Made by a program: the position numbers and the translations under genes. Below, in pieces: positions 15,163 to 24,415 of a stretch of 64,000 bases of DNA (the first letter of the stretch is position 1; every line of letters begins with the position of its first letter). The notes beneath the pieces are model-generated. The model made no database searches. It saw nothing but the letters and a program-made list of their open reading frames with translations, and had not been told where the DNA came from. The stretch lies in assembly GCF_014646815.1 (NCBI RefSeq), contig NZ_BMNZ01000002.1:662641-726640 (forward strand), in the 5' to 3' direction. Source of the stretch: Terrabacter tumescens. GTDB taxonomy: Bacteria > Actinomycetota > Actinomycetes > Actinomycetales > Dermatophilaceae.

Positions 15163-18024
15163 ATGTCGGTCCGGGCCTCCCTCCTCGCCGCGCTCGTCGT
15201 CGGTTCGAGCCTGACGATGGCGGCCGCCCCGGCGGCCCACGCAGCCGCGGCCGCGGACCCCGTGACGCCGCAGGCGATCTCGGTGCCGGTCGGCGCCGAG
15301 CCCGACGGCACCGCGGTGCGCCTCGACGTCTCGGTGTGGCCGCAGGCGAGCGGCAAGCACCCGGTCGTCCTGCTGGCCCACGGCTTCGGGGGCACCAAGG
15401 ACTCGGTCACGAGCCAGGCCAACGACCTGCACGACCGTGGCTACGTCGTCATCGCCTGGAGCGCCCGCGGTCACGGCCAGTCCGGTGGCCGCATCCACCT
15501 CAACGACCCGGCCTACGAGATCGCCGACGCCAGAACGCTGCTCGACCTCGCGGCCAAGCGTCCCGACGTCGAGCTCGACGCCCCGGGAGACCCGCGGTCC
15601 GGTGTCATGGGGGCCTCCTACGGCGGCGCGCTCGGCCTCATGCTGGCCGGGTCCGACCGCAGGGTGGACGGCGTCGTCTCGGCCATCACGTGGAACGACC
15701 TCGCCGACGCGTTCTTCCCGCAGGCCGCCGTCACGAGGCCGGCCACGACCGCGGCCGGCCGGTCCCCGATCGACGTCGCCGGGCCGTTCAAGCAGGTCTG
15801 GGCAACGAACTTCTTCCTGTCCGCCCTGCGCGGCGGTGGCCAGGGCGCCCAAGGCGCACAGGGTGCCCAGGCCGGCGGCCAGTCCGGCGGCGCCGCAGCC
15901 GGCGCCGCCCGCTGCGGCCGTTTCGACCCGACGATCTGCCGCCTCTTCGTCCAGGCCTCCGAGACCGGCACCGCCTCGCCCCAGCTGACCGCCCTGCTGC
16001 GGGCGCACAGCCCCAAGCCGACGATGAACGCCGTCACCGCGCCGACCTTCATCGTCCAGGGCGTCGGCGACTCCCTCTTCGGCCTCGACCAGGCCGACGC
16101 CAACGTGTCGGCGCTCGCTGCCAGCAGGACGCCGTATGCCGTCCGGTGGAGCGACGGCGGCCACGACGCCGCGAGCACGCACGAGACGGAGGAGCTCGAC
16201 GCCTCCTACACGTGGCTCGACCACTACGTCCGCGACAAGGCCTCGGCGAGCCGGAGCGAGTCGGCCCTGCCCACGGCGGCCTTCACCTACGGCACGCCCG
16301 CCGGTCGGGCAGGCCAGCCGACGACGCTCCACACGCTCACGGCATACCCCGGCCTGTCGGGAGCGCCGCTCCAGACGCGTCAGCTGCCGCTGTCGACGAC
16401 CTCGGGGACGCTGCTGCACCCGCCCGGTGGGCAGCCCGCGTCGCTCATCGCGGTGCCCGGTCTCGCGGCGCTCGGCGTCAGTCTCTCGACCTACCAGATC
16501 GCGGCGCTGCCGGGGCAGTCGACGGCGCTCGACACCGAGCCCGTCGCCGAGGCCACGACGGTCGTCGGGTCGCCGACGCTGCGCCTGACCGTCACCTCGG
16601 ACACCCCCGACGTCACGCTCTTCGCCTCGGTGTGGCGGGTGACTGGTGGGTCGGTGACGCTGACCAACCCTCTCGTTGCCCCCGTGCGCCTCGCCGTGAC
16701 GCCGGGCCGCCCGACGCCCGTGACGATCTCGTTGCCGGCGGCAACCTACGACCTGCCCGCCGGCACCCGGTGGCGCGTGCTGCTGACGAGCACCGAGTCG
16801 ACCTACTCCAACTCGCGCACCCCCGCCGCCATCCGCATCTCCGACGCCTCCGCCCTGACGCTGCCCGTCGCGACCGGCGCCGCGGTCGGTGGTGCCGTCG
16901 CCGGCGGCGTCGACACCGAGACGCTCCTCGCGTCGGGTGCCCTCGTGCTGCTCCTGCTCCTCGCGCTCGGCGGCTGGCTCGTCCGCCGGCGCCGGCGCCG
17001 CCACCTCCCGGCCCGACCGGACCTCGCCGACATCCCGCTCGTCGTCGAGGGCCTCGTCAAGACGTATGCCGACGGGCACCGCGCCGTCGACGACGTGACG
17101 TGGCGCGCCGAGAAGGGCCAGGTCGTCGGGCTGCTCGGGCCCAACGGCGCCGGCAAGACGACGACGATGCGCATGGTCATGGGCCTCATCTCCTCCGACG
17201 CCGGCAGCGTCCACGTGCTCGGCGAGGCGGTCTCGGCCGGCTCGCGCGTGCTCGGCCGCGTCGGCGCCCTCATCGAGGGGCCGGGCTTCCTGCCGCACCT
17301 CACCGGGCGCCAGAACCTCGAGGCCTACTGGTCCGCGACGGGCCGGGCGCCCGAGGACGCCCACTTCGACGAGGCGCTCGACGTCGCCGCCCTCGGCGGG
17401 GCCGTCGACCGGCCGGTCAAGTCCTACAGCCAGGGCATGCGCCAGCGCCTCGGCATCGCGCAGGCCATGCTCGGGCTGCCCGAGCTGCTCATCCTCGACG
17501 AGCCGACCAACGGTCTCGACCCGCCCCAGATCGCGGCGATGCGCCCGATCCTGCGCCGCTACGCCGAGACCGGTCGCACCGTCGTCGTCTCGAGCCACCT
17601 GCTGGCCGAGGTCGAGATGACGTGCACGCACGTCGTCGTCATGCACGCCGGGCGGGTCATCACCCAGGGCCCCGTCGCCGAGCTCGTCGACAGCGACGAC
17701 ACGACGATCCTCGACCTGCCCGAGCACGTGGACCACGACGTCGTCAGTGCCGGGGTGCACGCGCTCGAGGCCGCCGACGGCGTCACCGAGGTGCGCGTCG
17801 ACACCCCGACCCGGATCGTCGTCGTCGCCGACCGCGGCCGGGCCGAGGTCGTCGCGGCCGCCGTGACGGCGGGGCTGCCCGTCGTCGGCGTCAGCAGCCG
17901 CCGCCACCTCGAGGAGGTCTTCCTCGGGGTCATCTCGTCGGCCTCCGCCCCTGCGGCGGGCGCCGAGCCCGCCGACGATGGCGAGTCCCTCGTCGAACGA
18001 CTCAGGCAGGTGAGGGCCCGATGA
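15163..18024 (+). CDS. Fusion: secreted alpha/beta hydrolase (CocE/X-Pro peptidase-like) - TM - ABC transporter ATPase
   Basis: This 953-residue protein joins two functions across the membrane. Residues 1-30 are a signal peptide (AALVVGSSLTMAAAPAAHA). Residues about 45-345 are an alpha/beta hydrolase with oxyanion segment LLAHGFGG, nucleophile Ser152 (MGASYGGA), Asp about 303 (GVGDSLFGLD) and His about 334 (DGGHDAAS). Residues about 350-580 form a beta-rich domain like the C-terminal domain of X-Pro dipeptidyl peptidases. A TM segment (585-607) ends in RRRRRRH. Residues about 622-900 are a complete ABC ATPase: Walker A GPNGAGKTT, signature YSQGMRQR, Walker B LLILDEPTNGLD, H-loop SSHLLAE. ATG at 15163 is preferred to GTG 15157. 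ATGA overlap couples it to the permease gene. Confidence 0.9.
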   Translation: MSVRASLLAALVVGSSLTMAAAPAAHAAAAADPVTPQAISVPVGAEPDGTAVRLDVSVWPQASGKHPVVLLAHGFGGTKDSVTSQANDLHDRGYVVIAWSARGHGQSGGRIHLNDPAYEIADARTLLDLAAKRPDVELDAPGDPRSGVMGASYGGALGLMLAGSDRRVDGVVSAITWNDLADAFFPQAAVTRPATTAAGRSPIDVAGPFKQVWATNFFLSALRGGGQGAQGAQGAQAGGQSGGAAAGAARCGRFDPTICRLFVQASETGTASPQLTALLRAHSPKPTMNAVTAPTFIVQGVGDSLFGLDQADANVSALAASRTPYAVRWSDGGHDAASTHETEELDASYTWLDHYVRDKASASRSESALPTAAFTYGTPAGRAGQPTTLHTLTAYPGLSGAPLQTRQLPLSTTSGTLLHPPGGQPASLIAVPGLAALGVSLSTYQIAALPGQSTALDTEPVAEATTVVGSPTLRLTVTSDTPDVTLFASVWRVTGGSVTLTNPLVAPVRLAVTPGRPTPVTISLPAATYDLPAGTRWRVLLTSTESTYSNSRTPAAIRISDASALTLPVATGAAVGGAVAGGVDTETLLASGALVLLLLLALGGWLVRRRRRRHLPARPDLADIPLVVEGLVKTYADGHRAVDDVTWRAEKGQVVGLLGPNGAGKTTTMRMVMGLISSDAGSVHVLGEAVSAGSRVLGRVGALIEGPGFLPHLTGRQNLEAYWSATGRAPEDAHFDEALDVAALGGAVDRPVKSYSQGMRQRLGIAQAMLGLPELLILDEPTNGLDPPQIAAMRPILRRYAETGRTVVVSSHLLAEVEMTCTHVVVMHAGRVITQGPVAELVDSDDTTILDLPEHVDHDVVSAGVHALEAADGVTEVRVDTPTRIVVVADRGRAEVVAAAVTAGLPVVGVSSRRHLEEVFLGVISSASAPAAGAEPADDGESLVERLRQVRAR

Positions 18025-18947
18025 GCCAGACCCCCGACAAGCCCGAGCACGTGGCGGGCGAGGCGCTGCTCGAGGTCATCGAGCCGACGTCGGCCGCCGC
18101 GGGCAACGAGATCCACCAGGTGCGCGGCCCGCTCTCGTGGCGGTCCGAGCTGCGGCGCCAGTGGGGCAGGCGGCGCACGATCTGGGCCTTCGGCCTGCTG
18201 CTCGCGCTGCCGCTCGTCCTCGTGGGGTCGTTCGCCTTCGGGGAGCGGTCGGGCAACAGCGGCCGGGGCAGCGCCTCGAGCCGGATCTTCGACCTCGCCC
18301 AGAGCGGCGCCGCCAACTTCAGCCTCGTGCTCGTCTTCCTCGCCTCCGAGCTGCTTCTCGTGCTGCTCGCGGCGCTCTTCTGCGGTGACGCCGTGCCCTC
18401 GGAGGCGTCGTGGTCGTCGCTGCGCTACCTCCTCGTCGCCCCGGTCCAGCGGGCCCGGCTGCTCACGAGCAAGCTCGTGATCGGCATCGCCTCGACCCTG
18501 CTCGCCACGGTGCTGCTGCCGGCGTGGGGCCTGCTCGTCGGCGGCATCGCCTACGGCTGGGACCCGCTGACCAACCCGCTCGGCGAGAACCTCACGTGGG
18601 GGCAGTTCCTGCCGCGGCTCGCGCTGGCGATGGCCTACATCTTCGTGACGCTGCTGCCCATCGCGGCCATCGCCTTCTGGCTCGGCACGCGCTCCGACGC
18701 GCCGCTCGCCGCCGTCGGCGGAGCGGTGCTCGTCAGCATCCTGCTCAACATCCTCGACCAGCTCGACGCGCTCGACCCCTACCGCAACGCCTTCCCGGGG
18801 CACTACTCCCGGGCCTGGCAGGACGCCCTCGCCGTGTCGCCGGACTGGACCGACATGCTGCACGGCGCGCTGTGGGCGCTCGTCTGGGCGGTCGGCTTCA
18901 CGATGCTCGCCTACCGCCGCTTCCGCCGCAGCGACATCCTCAGCTAG
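18021..18947 (+). CDS. ABC-2 type transporter permease
   Basis: The 308-residue protein has a cytoplasmic N-terminus of about 55 residues and six hydrophobic segments, including FGLLLALPLVLVGSFAF, SLVLVFLASELLLVLLAALF and a last one before the basic YRRFRRSDILS end. This is the ABC-2/NatB-like layout. It follows the hydrolase-ATPase fusion with an ATGA overlap, so it is almost certainly its membrane partner. Direction (export) is inferred from the DrrA/CcmA-like ATPase. Confidence 0.88.
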   Translation: MSQTPDKPEHVAGEALLEVIEPTSAAAGNEIHQVRGPLSWRSELRRQWGRRRTIWAFGLLLALPLVLVGSFAFGERSGNSGRGSASSRIFDLAQSGAANFSLVLVFLASELLLVLLAALFCGDAVPSEASWSSLRYLLVAPVQRARLLTSKLVIGIASTLLATVLLPAWGLLVGGIAYGWDPLTNPLGENLTWGQFLPRLALAMAYIFVTLLPIAAIAFWLGTRSDAPLAAVGGAVLVSILLNILDQLDALDPYRNAFPGHYSRAWQDALAVSPDWTDMLHGALWALVWAVGFTMLAYRRFRRSDILS

Positions 18948-19003
18948 CCGCCCACCCGGCCGGGACGCACCCGGCCGGGCCACACGCATACGCCCTCGGC
19001 TGC

Positions 19004-19097
19004 GCCGACGAACGACCATTGCTGGTGGGCGACCCGCGACACGCGTTGCCGACGCGCGGCGACGGCCGCCTCGGTGGACCAATGGTCGTCGGTCGGC
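19004..19097. repeat. Long intergenic inverted repeat between convergent genes
   Basis: Arms of 18 bases, GCCGACGAACGACCATTG (19004-19021) and CAATGGTCGTCGGTCGGC (19080-19097), pair at 16 of 18 positions around a 58-base loop. The loop holds GCGACACGCGTTGCCG (19036-19051), similar to the core of the repeats at 35456-35567. It lies between convergent genes ending at 18947 and 19120 and may act as a two-way terminator. Confidence 0.7.
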
Positions 19098-19119
19098 GGC
19101 CGACCTCCCGCGCGCGGCG

Positions 19120-19992
19120 TCAGAGCTTGGCGGCCTCGGGGATGATCCGCTCACCGATGAGCTCGAGCACCTCGGTGCTCGAGCCGTCGCCGATGCCGAG
19201 CTGCACGTGCGTCACGCCGAGCGCGGCGAGGTCGCGCAGGTGCTCGAGCGTCGCGTCGACCTTCTCGCCGTTCGGGCCCGGGTCGACCGGTCCCATGACG
19301 GTCTTCTCGATCTCGTCGTAGTCGCGGCCGAGGGCCTCGCAGTGCCCGCGGAGCACGTCGAGCTTGTGCGCGAGGTCGGGGCTGTCGAAGAGGTTGCAGG
19401 CCTGGGCGTACTGCGCCACGAGCCGCAGCGTCTTCTTCTCGCCGCCGCCGCCGATGAGGATCGGCGGGTGCGGGCGCTGGACGGACTGCGGCGAGTTGAG
19501 GGTGCGGCCGAGCTGGTAGTGCTTGCCGGCATACGGCCCGTCGTCGTCGCTCCACATCTGCAGGCAGATCTGCAGGGTCTCCTCGAGGCGCTCGAAGCGC
19601 TCGGCGGTGCCCGGGAAGGGCAGGCCGAGCCCGACGGACTCCTCCTCGTTCCAGGCGGCGCCGATGCCGAGCATCGCCCGGCCCTTGGAGAGCACGTCGA
19701 GCGTCGTGACCTCCTTGGCGAGCAGGCCCGGCTCGCGGTAGACGGCGGCCGTGACCCACGCGAGCAGCTGCACGCGCTCGGTGACCGCGGCAAGGTAGCC
19801 GAGCGCGGTGTAGGCCTCGAGCATCTCGTGCTCGGGCGGGCCGATCATCCCGATCTGCCACACGTGGTCCATGACCGAGATCTTCGTGAAGCCGACGTCC
19901 TCGGCGGTCCTGGCGGTGCGCCGGAGGTCGTCGACGAAGGTGGCCGAGCCGCCGCTCCACGTGAAGTTGGCGATGTGCAGTCCGAGGTCCAT
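19120..19992 (-). CDS. LLM class F420-dependent oxidoreductase
   Basis: The 290-residue TIM-barrel protein starts MDLGLHIANFTW and contains the luciferase-like markers SVMDHVWQI, LGIGAAWNEEE (cofactor region, about 113-123), HPPILIGGGGEKKTLRLVA (about 172-190) and DEIEKTVMG. It belongs to the actinobacterial F420-dependent group; the substrate is not deducible. ATG at 19992 is the only start at the family N-terminus. It may be cotranscribed with the hydrolase gene upstream (gap 29 bases). Confidence 0.9.
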   Translation of the reverse strand: MDLGLHIANFTWSGGSATFVDDLRRTARTAEDVGFTKISVMDHVWQIGMIGPPEHEMLEAYTALGYLAAVTERVQLLAWVTAAVYREPGLLAKEVTTLDVLSKGRAMLGIGAAWNEEESVGLGLPFPGTAERFERLEETLQICLQMWSDDDGPYAGKHYQLGRTLNSPQSVQRPHPPILIGGGGEKKTLRLVAQYAQACNLFDSPDLAHKLDVLRGHCEALGRDYDEIEKTVMGPVDPGPNGEKVDATLEHLRDLAALGVTHVQLGIGDGSSTEVLELIGERIIPEAAKL

Positions 19993-20021
19993 GCCTTGCA
20001 CACTACGACTGCCCGCTGGGA

Positions 20022-21089
20022 TCAGTCCGTGATGAGCGCCTCGATCTCGCGGGCGAGCACCTCGGGAACCTCGAGGGGTATGCCGTGTGCGATCCCTTCC
20101 AGGGCCACCTCCCGGGTGGCGCCCCCGGCCGCCGCGTAGCGCGTGAGGACGGCCCGCATCTGGGCCACCATCGGCTGCGGGGGCAGCACCTCGGCACCCG
20201 GCCAGCCGGGGACGGCGCCGAGCGAGCCCAGCGTCGCGAGGTCGAAGAGCGAGGTGTCGCTGACGACCTGGTCGGCGGTGCCGTGCACCCACGTGACCGG
20301 CGGCTTGCGCTCCAGGTCCACGATCGCCGTGGCGTCGAAGTGCGTGGGCGCCATGGTGTTGAGCACGCCCCGGTTGCCGGGCGCGAGACCCGGCCAGTTC
20401 TCCGACGGTGTCGAGTCGCCGGGGTAGAAGTCGTCACCGGTCCGCGTCAGGAGCAGCTCGTCGACGAGGAAGTCCTCGTCGACGTTGTCGGCGTTGGCGC
20501 CCGGGCCGTAGTAGGTGCGCATGACGACGCGCGGGCTGCTCTGCGGGTCCTGGTCGCCGGCGTCCTTCTCGCCGAGGCGCCGCACGAAGTCGGCACTGGC
20601 CGCGCCACCACCGGTGCTCGCGCCGTCGTCGGACGCGGGCGTGCCTGCGGCGTCGACGGTTCCGCCGAAACCGTGCGGTGACAGCGGTGCCACGAGGACG
20701 ACGCTCGCGAGATCGTCGGGGTGCTCGATCATCAGCTGCTCGAGCACACCTGCGCCCATCGACCAGCCGGCCGCGATGACGCGGCACTCGTCGGCCAGGC
20801 CCAGTGCCTCGAGGAGGGCATGGACGTCCTCGACCATGTCGCCGAGTCCGCGGGTCGCGTCGATGGGCAGGGCGTCGGTGCGGCCGAAACCGCGGAGGTC
20901 GGGCGCGATGACCCGGACGTCGTCGGCGAGCTCGCAGAGGGCGTCGGCGACGTAGCGCCAGTAGCCGCCGGTGGACAGGTTGCCGTGCAGGAGCAGGATC
21001 GGGACGCCGTCCTCGGGGCCGCTCGACCACACGTTGGTGGTCAGCCGCGAGGTCTCGACGAGGCTGCAGGTGAACGACGACTCTGTCAT
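20022..21089 (-). CDS. Alpha/beta hydrolase
   Basis: The 355-residue protein has the fold's markers: LLLHGNLSTGGYW (oxyanion), DLRGFGRTDA, nucleophile elbow AAGWSMGAG with Ser near 110, an acid in WVHGTADQVVSD, and HGIPLEVPE carrying the catalytic His near 335. A lid of about 110 residues rich in Gly/Ala/Asp is inserted. No signal peptide. Substrate unknown. It precedes the LLM oxidoreductase on the same strand. Confidence 0.87.
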   Translation of the reverse strand: MTESSFTCSLVETSRLTTNVWSSGPEDGVPILLLHGNLSTGGYWRYVADALCELADDVRVIAPDLRGFGRTDALPIDATRGLGDMVEDVHALLEALGLADECRVIAAGWSMGAGVLEQLMIEHPDDLASVVLVAPLSPHGFGGTVDAAGTPASDDGASTGGGAASADFVRRLGEKDAGDQDPQSSPRVVMRTYYGPGANADNVDEDFLVDELLLTRTGDDFYPGDSTPSENWPGLAPGNRGVLNTMAPTHFDATAIVDLERKPPVTWVHGTADQVVSDTSLFDLATLGSLGAVPGWPGAEVLPPQPMVAQMRAVLTRYAAAGGATREVALEGIAHGIPLEVPEVLAREIEALITD

Positions 21090-21178
21090 GGCGGTCCTCT
21101 CGACGGGGGCGACCTGCCCTGTCTATCACCGCGGGAGCGCTCGGTCAGTGTGGTCGGACCACGCCTTCCGGCGCCGGC

Positions 21179-21712
21179 TCAGGCGTCGTCGGCCGTGGCC
21201 TTGAGCTGCGAGCCGGAAACGGGCGGCTGGGCGGACCACGGGAAGACGATCCAGCGGTCGGTCTGGCGCCACACGTAGTCCGCGGCCACGATCGAGCGCG
21301 GCTTGCCGTAGAGCACCGCGCTGCGACCCTCGGCGCCGTGCTTCTGGAGCAGCTCGAGCACGAGGGCGAGCGTGCGGCCGGAGTCGGCCACGTCGTCGAC
21401 CACGAGGATCCGGCGGCCCCTGAGGCTGTCGGTGTCGAGGTGCGGGGCGAGCAGCACGGGGTCGGGCAGCGTCTCCTCGACGTCGGTGTAGAACTCGACG
21501 TTGATGGCGTCGGTGAGCTTGACGCCGAGGGCGTAGGACAGGCCGCCGCCGGGGATCAGGCCGCCGCGGGCCACGGCCACGAGGATCTCCGGGCGGAAGC
21601 TCGAGTCGGCCACGAGCTGGGCCAGCTCACGCACGGCGGTGCCGAAGCCGTCCCACGTCAGCACCTCCTTGTCGACGAGGGTCGAGGCGTCTGCGTGGTG
21701 GGCGGTCGTCAT
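21179..21712 (-). CDS. Phosphoribosyltransferase
   Basis: The 177-residue protein has the PRPP-binding motif RRILVVDDVADSGRTLALV at about 107-125 and an upstream LVAVARGGLIPGGGLSYAL loop at about 45-63, as in hypoxanthine/xanthine phosphoribosyltransferases. It probably salvages a purine base with PRPP; the exact base is uncertain. The ATG at 21712 is divergent from the aminotransferase at 21782, sharing a 69-base region. Confidence 0.88.
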   Translation of the reverse strand: MTTAHHADASTLVDKEVLTWDGFGTAVRELAQLVADSSFRPEILVAVARGGLIPGGGLSYALGVKLTDAINVEFYTDVEETLPDPVLLAPHLDTDSLRGRRILVVDDVADSGRTLALVLELLQKHGAEGRSAVLYGKPRSIVAADYVWRQTDRWIVFPWSAQPPVSGSQLKATADDA

Positions 21713-21781
21713 GCGGACGAGGCTAGCGACGTCGGGGGAGCGCCGTGTCTCGGGAGCCGAGGCTTCGGGCAGACTGAACGG

Positions 21782-23002
21782 GTGACCCCCGAGACCACCC
21801 GCCCGGCCAGACCGCTCCAGCCCTCGCGGCGCTCGCAGGTGGCGCCCTTCCAGGTCATGGACGTGCTCGACCGGGTCGCCGTCCTGCGGGCCGAGGGCCG
21901 CGACGTCGTGTCGCTCTGCGCCGGTGAGCCGTCGGGCGGCGCGCCGAGCCTCGTGTCCGAGGCAGCTGCGCGGATCCACGGGTCCGGCCGCGCCCTGACC
22001 TACACCTCGGCCCTCGGCATCCGGGAGCTGCGCTCCGAGATCGCCGCCCACTACGGCCGCTGGTACGGCCTCGACGTCGACCCGGCGCGCGTCGCCGTGA
22101 CGACCGGCTCTTCCGGCGGCTTCGTGCTTGCCTTCCTCGCCGCCTTCGAGGCGGGCGACCGGGTGGCTCTGGCCCGCCCGGGCTACCCGGCCTACCGCAA
22201 CATCCTCACATCGCTCGGCTGCGAGGTCGTCGAGATCGACTGCGGCCCCGAGACGCGCTACCAGCCGACGCCGGCGCTGCTCGACGCCGCGCAGGCCGAC
22301 GGCCGGCTCGCCGGACTCATCGTGGCCTCGCCCGCCAACCCGACCGGCACGATGGTCGACCGCGCCGAGCTCGCCGCGATCACGGGGTGGTGCGCCGCCC
22401 GCGGGGTGCGCCTCGTCAGCGACGAGATCTACCACGGCGTCACCTATCCGGAGCCCGGTGCGCCCGACCCGCGCGGCGTCTGCGCGTGGGAGACCGACGA
22501 CACCTCGATCGTCATCTCCTCGTTCAGCAAGTACTGGGGCATGACCGGCTGGCGCCTCGGCTGGATGCTGCTGCCCGAGGACCTCGTGCGCCCCGTCGAC
22601 GCACTCGCCGGCAACGTCGCGCTGTGCCCTCCCGCGCCGGCGCAGTATGCCGCGGTGTCGGCCTTCGCGGAGGAGTCCTACCGTGAGTGCGACGAGGCCG
22701 TCGCCGAGTTCGCCGGCACCCGGAAGCTGTTGCTGCACAACGCTCCCCGTCTCGGTTGGGGAGAGTCCGCACCACCCGACGGCGCGTTCTACTACTGGGC
22801 CGACCTCGGGCCCCAGCTCGGTCGCTGGGGCGGCTCGGCGGCATACGCCAAGGCCCTGCTCGAGGAGGTGGGCGTGGCGATCACGCCCGGCGGCGACTTC
22901 GACGACCGTGCCGGTGCGCACTCGGTCCGGCTCAGCTTCGCGGCCGGCGCGACGGCGGTCGGTGAGGCGATCGGGCGGATCGAGGCGTTCAACGCGCGTT
23001 GA
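21782..23002 (+). CDS. Pyridoxal-phosphate aminotransferase (class I/II)
   Basis: The 406-residue enzyme shows VTTGSSGGFVLAF (PLP phosphate region), PANPTGTMVD (Asn/Pro motif), SDEIYHGVTY and the Schiff-base lysine in SSFSKYWGMTGWRLGW, with Arg in VRLSFA near the C-terminus. It resembles aspartate/aromatic aminotransferases of actinobacteria. The GTG at 21782 gives the normal length. A strong hairpin at 23025-23055 ends the transcript. Confidence 0.92.
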   Translation: MTPETTRPARPLQPSRRSQVAPFQVMDVLDRVAVLRAEGRDVVSLCAGEPSGGAPSLVSEAAARIHGSGRALTYTSALGIRELRSEIAAHYGRWYGLDVDPARVAVTTGSSGGFVLAFLAAFEAGDRVALARPGYPAYRNILTSLGCEVVEIDCGPETRYQPTPALLDAAQADGRLAGLIVASPANPTGTMVDRAELAAITGWCAARGVRLVSDEIYHGVTYPEPGAPDPRGVCAWETDDTSIVISSFSKYWGMTGWRLGWMLLPEDLVRPVDALAGNVALCPPAPAQYAAVSAFAEESYRECDEAVAEFAGTRKLLLHNAPRLGWGESAPPDGAFYYWADLGPQLGRWGGSAAYAKALLEEVGVAITPGGDFDDRAGAHSVRLSFAAGATAVGEAIGRIEAFNAR

Positions 23003-23024
23003 CGTCGGCTCCCGCCCGGCGCGC

Positions 23025-23055
23025 GTCGGAGCCCCCGGCTGGCGGGGGCTCCGAC
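23025..23055. terminator. 13-bp GC hairpin terminator
   Basis: GTCGGAGCCCCCG (23025-23037) and CGGGGGCTCCGAC (23043-23055) pair perfectly around GCTGG. It follows the aminotransferase stop and faces the small membrane-protein gene on the other strand, so it can serve both. Confidence 0.8.
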
Positions 23056-23079
23056 CTCTCGTCACCTCTTTCCCGATGA

Positions 23080-23430
23080 CTAGATGATGAGCAGTACCGC
23101 AGCGGTTACCGCTCCGGCGAGGCTCAGCGTTCCGAGCACGAAGCCCAGGACGGCACCGGTCGTCCAGTGGCCGGCCCGGTCGCGCACGCTGGCACCCAGC
23201 AGGGCGAAGCCTGCGGTGAGCAGCACGCCGCCCGCGATCCAGCTGCTGAGGTACCAGGCCGCACTCAGGCCTGCCAGGATCCACGTCGCCGGCACGAAGA
23301 ACGTGTACGCGCCGAACGCCGCGACGAGGGCACCGATGATGATGAGCGTGTAGTCCACCGTGCGGTTGCGGAACAACCGGGGCAGACCCTGCTCAGTCCT
23401 CGTGGTCTGACTCTGTAGGAGCTGCGACAT
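23080..23430 (-). CDS. Small membrane protein (three to four TM)
   Basis: The 116-residue product has a polar head (SQLLQSQTTRTEQGLPRLFR) and hydrophobic segments at about 29-46, 53-80 and 92-114. I do not recognise a family. The ATG at 23430 is preferred over the GTG at 23439 because an almost perfect anti-16S sequence, AAAGGAGGTGA, lies just upstream and overlaps that GTG, giving the ATG the right spacing. Confidence 0.7.
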   Translation of the reverse strand: MSQLLQSQTTRTEQGLPRLFRNRTVDYTLIIIGALVAAFGAYTFFVPATWILAGLSAAWYLSSWIAGGVLLTAGFALLGASVRDRAGHWTTGAVLGFVLGTLSLAGAVTAAVLLII

Positions 23431-23554
23431 CGTCGTCACCTCCTTTCCATCTCTGACTCCAGCGTGTCTCGCCGTCCGCGCGGGCGTAAGAGGCCTTGGT
23501 CCCGAACTTGACGACCTGCCTCGCCGACCCTCGGTGAGCCGCTAGCGTCGGCGC

Positions 23555-24364
23555 ATGGGGTGGTTCACCGACGTGGTGGCGTGGGTCCGGATCCGGACCG
23601 GCGCGGGGCCGCGCCCCGATCCGCCGGCACCGAGCCCGCCGGCTCCGGGTCAGCCCGGCCAGCCTGCGTCCGTCGACGCCGTCATCGCGCGCATGCGGCA
23701 GATCGACGGCTCGCTGACTCCTGACGACGGGGTCGGCGACTTCAACCGGATGTACCTCCGCGTCACCGAGCTCGTGCGCGACCGCCTCGTGGCGGGCTAC
23801 TTCACCGACCCGGCCTTCGTCACGCGCCTCGACCTCGTCTTCGCCGGGCTCTACCTCGACGCCGTCGACGCGGCCGCACCCGACCCGTCGTGGGCACCGC
23901 TCTTCGCGAGCCGGCGCGAGCCCGGACGGGTGCCGATCCAGTTCGCGCTCGCCGGCATGAACGCCCACATCAACCACGACCTGCCGGTCGCGGTCGTCAC
24001 GACGTGCCGCCAGCTCGGACTGACACCGGACAGCCCGGGCGTCGAGGACGACTACCGCCGCGTCAACGAGCTGCTCGCCGCCGTCCAGGAGGAGGTGCGG
24101 CGCTCCTTCCTCGACGGGGTGGCGCTCGCGGTCGACCGGCAGCTCGCAGGGCCGGTCGCCGACCTCGTCAGCGGCTGGAGCATCACCCGGGCGCGCGACG
24201 CGGCGTGGACGAACGCCCGGGTGCTGTGGTCGCTCGACGGCGCCGAGCCGCTGCGCACCGAGTTCCTCGCCACGCTCTCGCGCACCGTCGGCATGGCGGG
24301 CCGCTACCTGCTGACGCCGGTCGCGGACCTCGCTCCCGAGGCGCCGGGCAGCGGGCCGAGGTGA
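23555..24364 (+). CDS. DUF5995 family protein
   Basis: The 269-residue protein has a Pro/Gly linker after the N-terminus, then a helical domain with DVVARMRQID-like and ALAGMNAHINHDLPVAVVTT (about 130-149) motifs characteristic of DUF5995, a widespread actinobacterial family of unknown function. The conserved His and Asn in NAHINHD suggest metal or catalytic roles, but none is shown. No membrane segment. Confidence 0.8.
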   Translation: MGWFTDVVAWVRIRTGAGPRPDPPAPSPPAPGQPGQPASVDAVIARMRQIDGSLTPDDGVGDFNRMYLRVTELVRDRLVAGYFTDPAFVTRLDLVFAGLYLDAVDAAAPDPSWAPLFASRREPGRVPIQFALAGMNAHINHDLPVAVVTTCRQLGLTPDSPGVEDDYRRVNELLAAVQEEVRRSFLDGVALAVDRQLAGPVADLVSGWSITRARDAAWTNARVLWSLDGAEPLRTEFLATLSRTVGMAGRYLLTPVADLAPEAPGSGPR

Positions 24365-24384
24365 GACCGCGCGCCGGAGCGCGA

Positions 24385-24414
24385 CGGGCCACCTCGACCC
24401 GCGGGCCTGGCCCG
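24385..24414. terminator. Weak hairpin between convergent genes
   Basis: CGGGCCA (24385-24391) and TGGCCCG (24408-24414) form a 7-bp stem between the DUF5995 stop and the MFS gene end. GC-rich chance pairing is possible. Confidence 0.35.
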
Positions 24415-24415
24415 A

